Assembly (NCBI RefSeq): GCF_000153165.2
Contig: NC_014472.1
Coordinates: 3,096,001-3,160,000 of the forward strand
Source of the DNA: Maribacter sp. HTCC2170
GTDB lineage: Bacteria > Bacteroidota > Bacteroidia > Flavobacteriales > Flavobacteriaceae
Length of the DNA stretch: 64,000 nucleotides
Direction: 5' to 3'
Shown: positions 26,793 through 35,441 of the stretch, piece by piece
How the letters are laid out: each line of letters begins with the position of its first letter
Numbering within the stretch: position 1 is the first letter of the stretch
Notes under the pieces: model-generated
The model's input: the letters and a program-made list of their open reading frames with translations, nothing else
Database searches by the model: none
What the model was told of the DNA's origin: nothing
Position numbers and translations under genes: made by a program

Positions 26793-27455
26793 ATGACTAA
26801 AAAGGAAAAGGTTGTCTTCGCAATAAATAAACTACAGGAATTATATCCCACTATACCCGTTCCATTAAATCACAAAGACCCTTATACGCTACTAATAGCA
26901 GTACTAATGTCTGCCCAAAGTACAGATGTTAGAGTCAACAAAATAACACCTTTATTATTTGATAGGGCAGACAACCCCCATGATATGGTTAAATTAACTG
27001 TGGAGGAAATTCGTGAAATCATCAAACCGGTCGGACTTTCCCCTATGAAATCAAAAGGTATCCATGGTTTATCCCAAATCTTGATTGATAAGTATGACGG
27101 TAAGGTACCCAACGATATTGCCTTATTAGAAGAATTACCGGCTGTAGGGCACAAAACGGCTAGTGTAGTTGTTTCCCAAGCCTTTGGGACTCCGGCCTTC
27201 CCTGTTGATACACACATTCACAGATTAATGTACCGCTGGGGTTTCACGAATGGTAAAAATGTGGTTCAAACAGAAAAGGATGCAAAACGAATATTTCCTA
27301 AAGCAATATGGAATGACCTTCACTTACAGATAATCTGGTATGGTCGCGAATATTCTCCGGCAAGAGGATGGGACCTTGAAAAGGATGTTATTACAAAAAC
27401 AATCGGCAGAAAAACAGTGTTAAATAATTACTATAAATATAAAAAGACCCGTTAA
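26793..27455 (+). CDS. nth: Endonuclease III without the iron-sulfur cluster
   Basis: A 220-residue base-excision repair glycosylase/AP lyase. The helix-hairpin-helix LPAVGHKTASVV with catalytic Lys121 and the catalytic Asp139 in FPVDTHIHRL are intact. The C-terminus, where most Nth enzymes bind a [4Fe-4S] cluster through four cysteines, reads EYSPARGWDLEKDVITKTIG and has no cysteine. It may therefore be a clusterless Nth, a variant found in some Bacteroidota. Its last codons form one arm of the following hairpin. Confidence 0.92.
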   Translation: MTKKEKVVFAINKLQELYPTIPVPLNHKDPYTLLIAVLMSAQSTDVRVNKITPLLFDRADNPHDMVKLTVEEIREIIKPVGLSPMKSKGIHGLSQILIDKYDGKVPNDIALLEELPAVGHKTASVVVSQAFGTPAFPVDTHIHRLMYRWGFTNGKNVVQTEKDAKRIFPKAIWNDLHLQIIWYGREYSPARGWDLEKDVITKTIGRKTVLNNYYKYKKTR

Positions 27456-27465
27456 TTACGGGTCT
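27445..27465. terminator. Terminator shared by nth and the first small protein gene
   Basis: AGACCCGT (27445-27452) pairs with ACGGGTCT (27458-27465) around a five-base loop that contains the nth stop codon. A runs on one side and T-rich sequence on the other would serve transcripts arriving from either side. The stem is short (8 bp). Confidence 0.6.
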
Positions 27466-27470
27466 ATTTA

Positions 27471-27614
27471 TTAATTCAAGTTTATTTCGAACTGTAAGTT
27501 ATTTTGGTGAACAATACAGAAAGACTGGGAAAAACTAGTCAAAAACTGGATTGTTTCTCTGCAGGCCATCACTGGACTACTCTTTTTTTGATTCTCAAAG
27601 TAAATTTTTTCCAT
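27471..27614 (-). CDS. 47-residue protein after ECF sigma factor, copy 1
   Basis: An ATG-initiated frame of 48 codons starting 70 bases after the sigma factor gene and in the same direction. The product begins MEKIYFENQKK and ends LQFEINLN. It is collinear without gaps with the 47-residue product at 28650-28793: 19 identical positions, including MEK-x-Y, N8, K11, ET (20-21), FL (24-25), S29, S31, I34 and the FE-x-N-x-N end. Conservation in protein sequence, equal length and equal position make it likely to be a real gene. Cytoplasmic by lack of signal; function unknown. Confidence 0.72.
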   Translation of the reverse strand: MEKIYFENQKKSSPVMACRETIQFLTSFSQSFCIVHQNNLQFEINLN

Positions 27615-27684
27615 ATTGATTATAGTATTGTTATGCTAGAATAACGCAACTAAAATCAAAATATTGTTTTTGGTAAACTAAGTA

Positions 27685-28269
27685 CTATGAATTTGTAAGA
27701 ACTATGTTGTTTTTATCGATGATCTTTCTAAGGTTGATTAAAGCATACCTCATTCTTCCTAGAGCAGTGTTTATACTAACTCCCGTATTTTCAGAAATCT
27801 CCTTGAAGCTCATATCCTTGTAGATACGCATGAAAAGTACCTCTCTCTGGTCATCTGGTAATTCATCTATAAGATATCTTAAATCTGAATTGATCTGATC
27901 CTTGATTAATTGCTTTTCGGCATTAAGCTTATCATCCCCGATAACAGAAAAAATATTAAAGTCATCATTGCCTTCAAACATCGGCATTCTTTTGTTCTTT
28001 CTAAAATGGTCAATAATAAGATTATGTGCAATTCGCATTACCCAAGGTAAAAATTTACCTTCCTCACTATATGATCCTTTTTTTAAGGTCTTGATTACCT
28101 TGATGAAAGTATCTTGAAAAATATCTTCTGTGATATCCCTGTCCAATACTTTGGAATAAATAAAACTTGAAATACGTTGATTGTGTCTATTGATCAAAAC
28201 CTCTAGGGCTTTTTCATCTCCACTAATATAATCTCTTACTAATACTGAATCTTCTATTTGTAGTTCCAT
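27685..28269 (-). CDS. ECF-type RNA polymerase sigma factor, copy 1
   Basis: A 194-residue sigma-70 family factor with region 2 (about residues 20-92; DIFQDTFIKVIKTL and FLPWVMRIAHNLIIDHFRKN) and region 4 (about 130-182; helix-turn-helix MSFKEISENTGVSINTALGRMRYAL). No anti-sigma gene is seen beside it. It is about 82% identical to the factor at 28909-29490, with complete conservation over residues 71-90 and 151-180, so both probably read similar promoters. The 5' leader (CAAATTACTGTTTTTTTT then TTAGGGGC) also resembles that of the second copy. A 47-residue gene follows. Confidence 0.9.
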   Translation of the reverse strand: MELQIEDSVLVRDYISGDEKALEVLINRHNQRISSFIYSKVLDRDITEDIFQDTFIKVIKTLKKGSYSEEGKFLPWVMRIAHNLIIDHFRKNKRMPMFEGNDDFNIFSVIGDDKLNAEKQLIKDQINSDLRYLIDELPDDQREVLFMRIYKDMSFKEISENTGVSINTALGRMRYALINLRKIIDKNNIVLTNS

Positions 28270-28594
28270 ACAAATTACTGTTTTTTTTAAGATTAGGGGC
28301 TTTCTGGTTAAAGCTTAATTTTAGTTACTTGGTCTTACTTTGAGATCTTAACACGATTATTATAAAAACTGTGCTATTCTTTAATTATGACTTAAAACTA
28401 GATAAAAGGGGGTGTGTGGAAAAAACTATGTTGTCAAACCCTTGGATTTTGATGTGAAACAATCATTTTTGATTTTTATCACAATAATTTAGGATTATAG
28501 AAGTTGCACCGACCATTCACATCAATACCTAATATTCAACCTAATTGCACTATGTTTTAATCGAATAGTTGAAAATTGAATCGGGAAAGGGTAC
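28270..28594. other. Gap upstream of sigma copy 1
   Basis: About 325 AT-rich bases serving as leader and promoter region for the leftward sigma factor gene. I see the duplicated leader segment next to the gene but no coding frame of note and no strong hairpin. Confidence 0.5.
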
Positions 28595-28597
28595 AAA

Positions 28598-28629
28598 AAA
28601 ACCCTTGCTACTACAGTAACAAGGGTTTT
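28598..28629 (-). terminator. Terminator behind the second small protein gene
   Basis: AAAACCCTTG (28598-28607) pairs with CAAGGGTTTT (28620-28629), with an inner TAC/GTA pairing. Read leftward it ends in a run of seven Ts (A tract at 28595-28601). It separates the two sigma cassettes. Confidence 0.82.
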
Positions 28630-28649
28630 AGATTTATTCTTGGGAACTA

Positions 28650-28793
28650 TCAGTTCATATTGCTTTCGAACTTTATTCCTTTGACATCAGTTATGTTTAA
28701 AGACTTTGAATAGTTCAACAAAAAATCAACCGTTTCAGGTTTTGCCTTAACTACTTTACACTTATTTTTATTCTTAACGTAAAATTTTTCCAT
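28650..28793 (-). CDS. 47-residue protein after ECF sigma factor, copy 2
   Basis: A 48-codon frame starting 115 bases after the second sigma factor and in the same direction, ending just before a terminator. The product begins MEKFYVKNKNK, ends KFESNMN, is lysine-rich at the N-terminus, and aligns end to end with the product at 27471-27614 (40% identity, no gaps). The short N-terminal strand-like part and a helix-like middle (ETVDFLLNYSKSL) are the only structural hints. Its constant place after a sigma factor suggests a regulatory or anti-sigma-like role, which is inference. Confidence 0.74.
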   Translation of the reverse strand: MEKFYVKNKNKCKVVKAKPETVDFLLNYSKSLNITDVKGIKFESNMN

Positions 28794-28908
28794 ATCTATT
28801 TCAGTATTGTTTCATAAAGAAAACGCCACATCGATAAATATAGTAAATACGTTCGACCTAAAGCTAGATAATTCGTCAAAACTATTTGATGCTCGACCTA
28901 AGGTCCGA

Positions 28909-29490
28909 TTAGTTCGTTAAAACAATGTTATTCTCCTCAATGATCTTTCGCAGATTGATCAAGGCGTAACGCATACGCCCAAGAGCTGTATTTATACTAA
29001 CACCTGTATTTTCAGAAATTTCTTTGAAACTCATATCCTTATATATACGCATTACCAAAACATCTCTTTGGTCTGCTGGCAACTCCTCAATAAGTAAAAC
29101 CAAATCCTCATCTATTTGATTTTTGATAAGTTGTTTTTCAATATTCAATTTCTCATCACTAATAACTGAGAATATATTAAACGCACTAGTACCTTCGAAT
29201 AAGGGCATTCTACGGTTCTTTCTAAAATGATCTATAATAAGGTTATGCGCAATTCGCATTACCCAAGGTAAAAATTTACCTTCCTCATTGTATCTTCCCC
29301 TCTTAAGGGTTCTTATTACTTTGATAAAGGTATCTTGAAAAATATCTTCGGTAATCTCGCGATCGTTCACCTTAGAATAAATAAAACTACTAAGGCGTTG
29401 GTTATGTCTATTGATTAATATTTCAAGAGCTCTTTCGTCTCCTTGAATGTAGTTTTGTATAAGTAGGGAATCTGCTATCTGAAGCTCCAT
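28909..29490 (-). CDS. ECF-type RNA polymerase sigma factor, copy 2
   Basis: A 193-residue sigma factor with regions 2 and 4 as in copy 1. I start it at ATG 29490 (MELQIADSLL), which matches the start of copy 1 (MELQIEDSVL); the longer frame to 29526 has no counterpart. About 34 substitutions separate the two proteins, clustered at residues 11-20, 101-140 and the extreme C-terminus. The divergence indicates the duplication is not recent. Divergent from uvrA on the other side. Confidence 0.9.
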   Translation of the reverse strand: MELQIADSLLIQNYIQGDERALEILINRHNQRLSSFIYSKVNDREITEDIFQDTFIKVIRTLKRGRYNEEGKFLPWVMRIAHNLIIDHFRKNRRMPLFEGTSAFNIFSVISDEKLNIEKQLIKNQIDEDLVLLIEELPADQRDVLVMRIYKDMSFKEISENTGVSINTALGRMRYALINLRKIIEENNIVLTN

Positions 29491-29686
29491 ATCAATTACT
29501 TTTTTTGAGTTAAAACTAGGGGCCAATTCTACAGAAAAGGCCTTGTGGGTTATACACTAATTTTAAAAAAGTAATTGTTTACTATAGGCGTATTAACATT
29601 TTGTTGAGTTCAAATATAGAAAAAAATATAGGTTTTAGAAAAATAGTAACGTGATTATCATGAATTTAAAGTATAAAATAGCTTTG

Positions 29687-29718
29687 TTGGCAATTGCATT
29701 TCACATATTGTATCTTTG
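29687..29718 (+). promoter_or_regulatory. Promoter of uvrA
   Basis: TTGG at 29687-29690, a 20-base spacer, and TATCTTTG at 29711-29718 match the Bacteroidota promoter. This places transcription start shortly before ATG 29736, supporting that start over 29694. Confidence 0.6.
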
Positions 29719-29735
29719 CCCATCTAACAAAGAAT

Positions 29736-32516
29736 ATGCCTTCAATACTAGACGCAAATCCAAAGGAAAATATAATTATCAAAGGTGCTAAATTGCACAA
29801 TTTGAAAAATATTGATGTTGTTATACCTCGAAATAAATTGGTGGTCATAACGGGACTTTCAGGTTCAGGAAAATCTAGTTTGGCCTTCGACACTTTGTAC
29901 GCCGAAGGGCAACGTAGGTATGTAGAAAGTTTATCTTCTTATGCCAGGCAGTTCCTAGGAAAACTTAACAAGCCCAAAGTAGATTATATAAAGGGTATAG
30001 CTCCTGCGATTGCTATTGAGCAAAAAGTCAATTCCACAAACCCAAGGTCAACCGTTGGTACTACCACAGAAATATATGACTATCTAAAACTGCTATATGC
30101 CCGCATTGGTAGGACCATTTCCCCAAAATCGGGCGAAGAAGTCAAAAAAGATACCGTTACAGATGTTGTAAAACATATAAAAAGTTACGATGAAGGAGAA
30201 AAACTTCTATTACTTGCTCCGATTATAATCAAAGAAGGTAGAGACCCAATAAAGTCTTTACAGCTTTTTTCCAAACAAGGTTACGCAAGGATTAAACATA
30301 TTGATAAGGTTATTCGAATTGATGCTGCACCAAAAGACATAGGCCCTAAATTCAGTCTCGTCATCGATAGAATCATCACAAAAAATGATGAGGATTTTTA
30401 CAATAGATTGGCCAATGCAATTGATTCTGCTTTTTTTGAAGGAAAAGGGGAATGCGTAATCGAAGAACTTGCAACAAAAAGACAAACCATTTTCAATAAT
30501 AAGTTTGAAAAAGATGGAATGTCTTTTTTAGAACCCAATGTACATCTGTTCAGTTTTAATAATCCATATGGCGCATGTCCAAAATGCGAAGGTTATGGTG
30601 ATGTGATTGGGATAGACGAAGACCTTGTTGTTCCGAATACGGCACTGTCTATCTTTGAAAATGCCGTTTTTCCTTGGCGAGGTGAGAGCATGAGTTGGTA
30701 TCGCGACGAGTTGGTTAACTCCGCCTATAAATTTGATTTCCCCATTCACAAACCATGGTTTGAACTTACAGAAGAGCAAAGACAATTAGTTTGGGATGGT
30801 AATTCTCAGTTCACCGGACTTAACAAGTTTTTTGGAATGTTGGAGGAGAAGAGTTACAAAATCCAAAATAGGGTGATGCTTTCTCGTTATCGAGGCAAAA
30901 CCAAGTGTAATGTTTGTCGCGGTAAACGTCTCCGCAAAGAAACTGATTACGTTAAAGTAGATGACCATTCCATTTCAGATTTGGTTGAGTTACCAATTAA
31001 AAAGTTAGTGCTCTTCTTTAATGATCTTTCCTTGAACGAATATGATTCTCAAATCGCCTCACGATTATTAAAAGAAATCAATACAAGGTTAGGGTTCTTA
31101 GAAAAAGTTGGTCTCAACTACCTTACTCTAAATAGAAAATCAAATACGCTCTCAGGAGGCGAAAGTCAAAGAATAAACCTAGCAACCTCTTTAGGAAGTA
31201 GTCTTGTGGGTTCTATGTATATTTTGGATGAGCCAAGTATTGGCTTACACCCCAAGGACACCGAGAATTTAATCGATGTATTAAAATCACTTCGTGATTT
31301 GGGCAATACCGTCATTGTTGTGGAACATGATGAAGATATAATGAATGCAGCTGATGAAGTTATTGATATTGGACCTGAAGCCGGAACACATGGTGGTGAG
31401 GTTGTGGCTCACGGTACTTTGTCAGAAATTTTGAAATCTACATCATTAACCGCAGGTTATCTGAACGGAACGGAGAAAATTGTAATCCCTAAAGAGCGGC
31501 GAGTCTCTACAAATTACATTGAGATTAAAGGTGCTCGGGAAAACAACCTTAAAAATATAGATGTTACTTTCCCCCTTAATATGCTCACTGTTATCACAGG
31601 TGTCTCAGGAAGCGGCAAAAGTACGTTGGTCAAAAAATTGTTATACCCAGTAATTTTAAAAGAAGTTGGGGGTTATGGTGCAAAAGCAGGCCAGTTTACT
31701 TCTGTAGACGGAAAATATCAAACAATAAAACATGTTGAATTCGTAGATCAAAACCCTATAGGAAGATCATCCCGCTCAAACCCCGTGACTTATATCAAAG
31801 CCTACGATGATATTAGAGCTCTATTTGCTTCGCAAAAACTAAGTAAGATCAGAGCTTATCAGCCAAAACATTTTTCTTTTAATGTAGACGGTGGTCGCTG
31901 TGAAAAATGTAAAGGTGAGGGTGAAATTACGGTGGAGATGCAGTTCATGGCCGATGTACACCTTGAATGTGATACCTGCAGCGGTAAACGATTCAAAAAG
32001 GAAGTTCTTGAGGTAAAATTCGAAAATGCAAGTATTGATGATGTCCTGAATATGACTATTGATGATGCGATTGACTTTTTCGAAAAATATGGTCAAACCA
32101 AAATTGTAACCAAACTAACCCCCCTACGAGCTGTGGGATTGGGATACGTTACTTTAGGGCAATCTTCTTCTACCCTATCAGGTGGTGAAGCGCAACGTAT
32201 AAAGTTGGCTTCTTTTCTAGTCAAAGGAACTTCCAAAGATAAAGCCCTGTTTATTTTTGATGAACCAACAACTGGCTTACATTTTCATGATATCAAAAAA
32301 TTACTGAAATCTTTCGATGCCTTGATTTCACGCGGACATTCTGTTATAGTTATTGAGCATAATATTGAACTCATTAAATGTGCAGATCATATTATTGACC
32401 TTGGTCCAGAAGGTGGAGAAAATGGAGGGCAACTACTAGCCCAGGGTACTCCAGAAGAAATAATTCAAAGTAAAACTTCGTTTACGGCCAATTACCTTAG
32501 AGAAAAAATAATATAA
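29736..32516 (+). CDS. uvrA: Excinuclease ABC subunit A
   Basis: The damage-recognition ATPase of nucleotide excision repair, 926 residues. Two ABC modules are visible: Walker [11 protein letters not shown] (N-terminal) and [10 protein letters not shown] (C-terminal), signatures LSGGESQRI and LSGGEAQRI, and zinc-module cysteine pairs CPKC, CNVC, CEKC and CDTC. Length and order agree with UvrA of other bacteria. Start chosen at ATG 29736, downstream of the promoter box. Cytoplasmic; works with UvrB, which is not in the window. Confidence 0.97.
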   Translation: MPSILDANPKENIIIKGAKLHNLKNIDVVIPRNKLVVITGLSGSGKSSLAFDTLYAEGQRRYVESLSSYARQFLGKLNKPKVDYIKGIAPAIAIEQKVNSTNPRSTVGTTTEIYDYLKLLYARIGRTISPKSGEEVKKDTVTDVVKHIKSYDEGEKLLLLAPIIIKEGRDPIKSLQLFSKQGYARIKHIDKVIRIDAAPKDIGPKFSLVIDRIITKNDEDFYNRLANAIDSAFFEGKGECVIEELATKRQTIFNNKFEKDGMSFLEPNVHLFSFNNPYGACPKCEGYGDVIGIDEDLVVPNTALSIFENAVFPWRGESMSWYRDELVNSAYKFDFPIHKPWFELTEEQRQLVWDGNSQFTGLNKFFGMLEEKSYKIQNRVMLSRYRGKTKCNVCRGKRLRKETDYVKVDDHSISDLVELPIKKLVLFFNDLSLNEYDSQIASRLLKEINTRLGFLEKVGLNYLTLNRKSNTLSGGESQRINLATSLGSSLVGSMYILDEPSIGLHPKDTENLIDVLKSLRDLGNTVIVVEHDEDIMNAADEVIDIGPEAGTHGGEVVAHGTLSEILKSTSLTAGYLNGTEKIVIPKERRVSTNYIEIKGARENNLKNIDVTFPLNMLTVITGVSGSGKSTLVKKLLYPVILKEVGGYGAKAGQFTSVDGKYQTIKHVEFVDQNPIGRSSRSNPVTYIKAYDDIRALFASQKLSKIRAYQPKHFSFNVDGGRCEKCKGEGEITVEMQFMADVHLECDTCSGKRFKKEVLEVKFENASIDDVLNMTIDDAIDFFEKYGQTKIVTKLTPLRAVGLGYVTLGQSSSTLSGGEAQRIKLASFLVKGTSKDKALFIFDEPTTGLHFHDIKKLLKSFDALISRGHSVIVIEHNIELIKCADHIIDLGPEGGENGGQLLAQGTPEEIIQSKTSFTANYLREKII

Positions 32517-32636
32517 TTTTATTTTTTATCGTCTGTTTATCAATTACTTATGCCTGTACACAAATTTGTGGCACGCTGTTTGGTATGTACTAATCGAATG
32601 TGAATAGTTGCATTCGGGAATTTAAAACCTTATATC

Positions 32637-33926
32637 ATGAGAAATATAGTACTCCTTTTTACAGCCCTCATTTTAGGTACCACGGGTATCATGGCTAGTA
32701 CAGTTGAAGATAAGGTTGCAATACGCAATGCTTATAGATACAATAACTCTTTCATTTTTGTTGAGAATGGCATTACGTTTTCAGTATATCCCGATGGAGA
32801 GTTTGACTTTTACATTGACAATCATGTTTCTGGACGTAGAAATGGTGTAACGTTCAATTCAGGATACGATTACAGTCCTTATGCACAATATGATGATTAT
32901 GGTGCAGTTATTCAAGTTGAGAACGTAGGTATTTATTATGACCATTATGGTCGTGTAACCCAAATTGGTGATGTAGATATTCGCTACAGAAACAATAGAG
33001 TTCATAGAATGGGTGGAATGTATGTTTACTACAACAATCGTGGATATTACGACTACCATTCAGGATACATTAATATTTATAACAGGCACTATGTATACAG
33101 ACCTTTCCATAGGCACTTTATACGACCAGCTTTTGGATTTAGCTTAGTATTCAACAGTCCTTATAGAAGGTACTATAACCCTTATAGATATACATATTAC
33201 AGACCTTACAGATATAATAAGCGTAGAGCTTATGCAAAAATCGGTAGAGAGCACAGATACAACAAAGTTCGAAGAGATAGAGCTTCGGTTTATAGAAATG
33301 ACAAACGTGTAGTTCAGCGCGAGAATAGAACCAGAAGGTATGACGGAACTCGCAGTAACAGAAGTGTTGCACGTAACAATGATTCATACAAATCTCACAG
33401 ATCTAATAATCGAAGAGGTGATGTTGTAAGAAACTCAGGAACACGTTCTAATCGTTCAAACGGAAAAGTTGCAGGAAGATCAGCTGTTGATAGATCGAAG
33501 AATATAGAGAGAAGATCAGTTCGCAAGAATGATGCTAGGTCATCTAACAACAGATCGGTAACAAAAAGATCCACAACTGTAAGATCTCCACAGCGAAGTG
33601 CTGTAAACAAGAGATCAACTACAGTTAGATCACCAAAACGAAATACGGTTACTAAAAGAACGGTAACCCAAACGCCTCGAAGTAGAACGGTAACTAGAAG
33701 TACAAAAACGTACAAAAAACCTGAAAACAGAACCCATAGCAGGAACGTACGTAGCAGTACTACTAGAACACAGAGGTCAGTTGCTAAAAGACCTTCAACG
33801 CGAAGTTCCAATAAAAGATCATCGGTTAGCAAGTCACCTTCTCGAAGCAGAAGTGTAGCAACAAGAAGTAACAGTAAAAGTCGCAGTTCTAGAGCTACAC
33901 AGTCAAGAAGCTCTAGAAGACAGTAA
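32637..33926 (+). CDS. Secreted protein with Tyr-rich domain and very basic Arg/Ser tail
   Basis: A 429-residue exported protein (signal peptide about 1-20). Residues 40-180 form a Tyr/Asp/Arg-rich region with repeating short strands (IRYRNNRVHRMGGMYVYYNNRGYYDYH). From about residue 190 to the end the sequence is dominated by Arg, Ser, Lys, Asn and Thr, including near-duplicate KRSTTVRSP units around residues 312 and 327, and would carry a large positive charge. I do not recognise the family. The tail might bind polyanions such as exopolysaccharide, teichoic-like polymers or DNA; this is inference. Confidence 0.82.
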   Translation: MRNIVLLFTALILGTTGIMASTVEDKVAIRNAYRYNNSFIFVENGITFSVYPDGEFDFYIDNHVSGRRNGVTFNSGYDYSPYAQYDDYGAVIQVENVGIYYDHYGRVTQIGDVDIRYRNNRVHRMGGMYVYYNNRGYYDYHSGYINIYNRHYVYRPFHRHFIRPAFGFSLVFNSPYRRYYNPYRYTYYRPYRYNKRRAYAKIGREHRYNKVRRDRASVYRNDKRVVQRENRTRRYDGTRSNRSVARNNDSYKSHRSNNRRGDVVRNSGTRSNRSNGKVAGRSAVDRSKNIERRSVRKNDARSSNNRSVTKRSTTVRSPQRSAVNKRSTTVRSPKRNTVTKRTVTQTPRSRTVTRSTKTYKKPENRTHSRNVRSSTTRTQRSVAKRPSTRSSNKRSSVSKSPSRSRSVATRSNSKSRSSRATQSRSSRRQ

Positions 33927-33951
33927 GATAGTTTTTAGGTTGGTTAGTTGT

Positions 33952-33989
33952 TAAACCCCGTGGTAATTTGGTTGTTTCCGCGGGGTTTA
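33952..33989 (+). terminator. Terminator after the Arg/Ser-rich gene
   Basis: TAAACCCCGTGG (33952-33963) pairs with CCGCGGGGTTTA (33978-33989) with one G-T wobble and a 14-base loop. The second arm includes the stop codon of the convergent flippase gene. Confidence 0.78.
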
Positions 33990-35441
33990 CTTTTTAATGA
34001 ATTTTGAAAGCATACCATAGACATCCTCCGATATTCTAAATCGATAAAGGAACCCCAAATAAACAATGCCCGTAATTGCGCTCTTAAGAAGTATGTTCAC
34101 AATTGGATGAAACGGTAAACTCACGAAGTAAAAAACTACACCTAAAATCACCAAAATCCCTAAAACCTTTATTGTTTCATTTGAAAATGGAATTATATCA
34201 AATTTAGATTTCACAAAAAATAATTTGATGGTATTGTAGCTGAAAATAGCAAGAAAGGTAGCTAAGGCCGCTCCGTTCAATCCGAATTTTGGTATAAACC
34301 AAATATTCAAGATTACCACTAATAATGCCAATAGTATCCCCATTGACAAAAGCGTTTTGTAATAATCTGAGTTATACAATATTGCATTGTTATTTCCTAG
34401 AAGAGAATCATAGACCTTGGCCAATCCTATTAAAAATACGATGATGAATCCTCCTCGATATTCTTCAGGGAGTACCAAAAACAAATCGTTAAGATTGGTA
34501 ATAATCAAAACAAACAATATTCCAGAGGCAATAAACAGGGTTAAAGATGATTTTTGGTACAATGACTTAAGAGCCGGCTTATCTTGCCTATTTAATATCT
34601 GCGCCGTTAACGGGTAGGTAATCTGGTGCATAGCCCTGGATGGGACAATAATGGTAGTAGCAATATATATTGCCACTCCATAATAGGCAACATTCTCTAT
34701 CTGGATAAACTGATTGATCATTACCTTATCAATCTCCAATATTATTACAGCCGCTGACCCTCCGAGAATTATCAAAGTGCTATAGTTCAAAATAGATCTG
34801 ATATTCTCAGGGAAACTAAAATTTAATTTTGGCATTTTTAATCCATAGGCGTACAATTTCATAATTAGAGAACGCAACAAGTAAAGGATAACCAAGGCAT
34901 TCAGGAAGAAATCGACAGTGATAAATTCAACATACACTAAAAACAACAAGATCATTACCCCGATCCGATTGAAAACCTCTTTCATGAAATTTCCAAAAAC
35001 CGATTTCATTTGAACCTTGGCCCACGAATAAAACACTTCGAAATATGCCATGGCCATTCCAATTAAAAATATATGCCATACATAGTCTTTTACAATGGTA
35101 TTTTCTTGTGATATAAAACTACCTATTGCCTCATTAAAGAAAAATGAAAAAATAGCAATAGGAACTATCAAAATTAGAGGCAATAAAAGCATCAAAGTCT
35201 CAAAACTTTCTAAATCCTCATCTTTTTTAAAACTGCTATAGAACTTAACCAGAGTATTGGGAACACCAAAGGCCAGTAAAGGCATTAAAACCGCAGAAGT
35301 TGAAAGAATTACTGTGACAAGCCCATAATACTCCCCAGTTAAAAAATTAGTATATAGAAATAGTGTATTTACGGCAGCAACACCAAAACCCAAATAGGTA
35401 ATTATGGTATTGTTCAGTGCTTGTTTGGTGACTATTCCCAT
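33987..35441 (-). CDS. Polysaccharide flippase (MATE/MOP superfamily)
   Basis: A 484-residue integral membrane protein with about 12-14 hydrophobic segments and the opening NTIITYLGFGVAAVNTLFL typical of Wzx-like lipid-linked oligosaccharide flippases. FGVPNTLVKFYSSFKKDED near residue 68 matches a conserved loop of the family. The start overlaps the end of the neighbouring glycosyltransferase by one base, so the two, and YfhO upstream, form one leftward transcript. The cargo polymer is unknown. Confidence 0.86.
   Translation of the reverse strand: MGIVTKQALNNTIITYLGFGVAAVNTLFLYTNFLTGEYYGLVTVILSTSAVLMPLLAFGVPNTLVKFYSSFKKDEDLESFETLMLLLPLILIVPIAIFSFFFNEAIGSFISQENTIVKDYVWHIFLIGMAMAYFEVFYSWAKVQMKSVFGNFMKEVFNRIGVMILLFLVYVEFITVDFFLNALVILYLLRSLIMKLYAYGLKMPKLNFSFPENIRSILNYSTLIILGGSAAVIILEIDKVMINQFIQIENVAYYGVAIYIATTIIVPSRAMHQITYPLTAQILNRQDKPALKSLYQKSSLTLFIASGILFVLIITNLNDLFLVLPEEYRGGFIIVFLIGLAKVYDSLLGNNNAILYNSDYYKTLLSMGILLALLVVILNIWFIPKFGLNGAALATFLAIFSYNTIKLFFVKSKFDIIPFSNETIKVLGILVILGVVFYFVSLPFHPIVNILLKSAITGIVYLGFLYRFRISEDVYGMLSKFIKK

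Noticed and set aside
27471-28793. The two short frames as random open frames behind sigma factors
   Set aside because: Equal length, same relative position, gap-free alignment and 40% identity make chance unlikely.
33395-33832. A 145-residue leucine-rich frame on the minus strand
   Set aside because: It is the mirror image of the Arg/Ser-rich tail (Arg and Ser codons read backwards give Leu/Val/Thr) and has no start context or homology.
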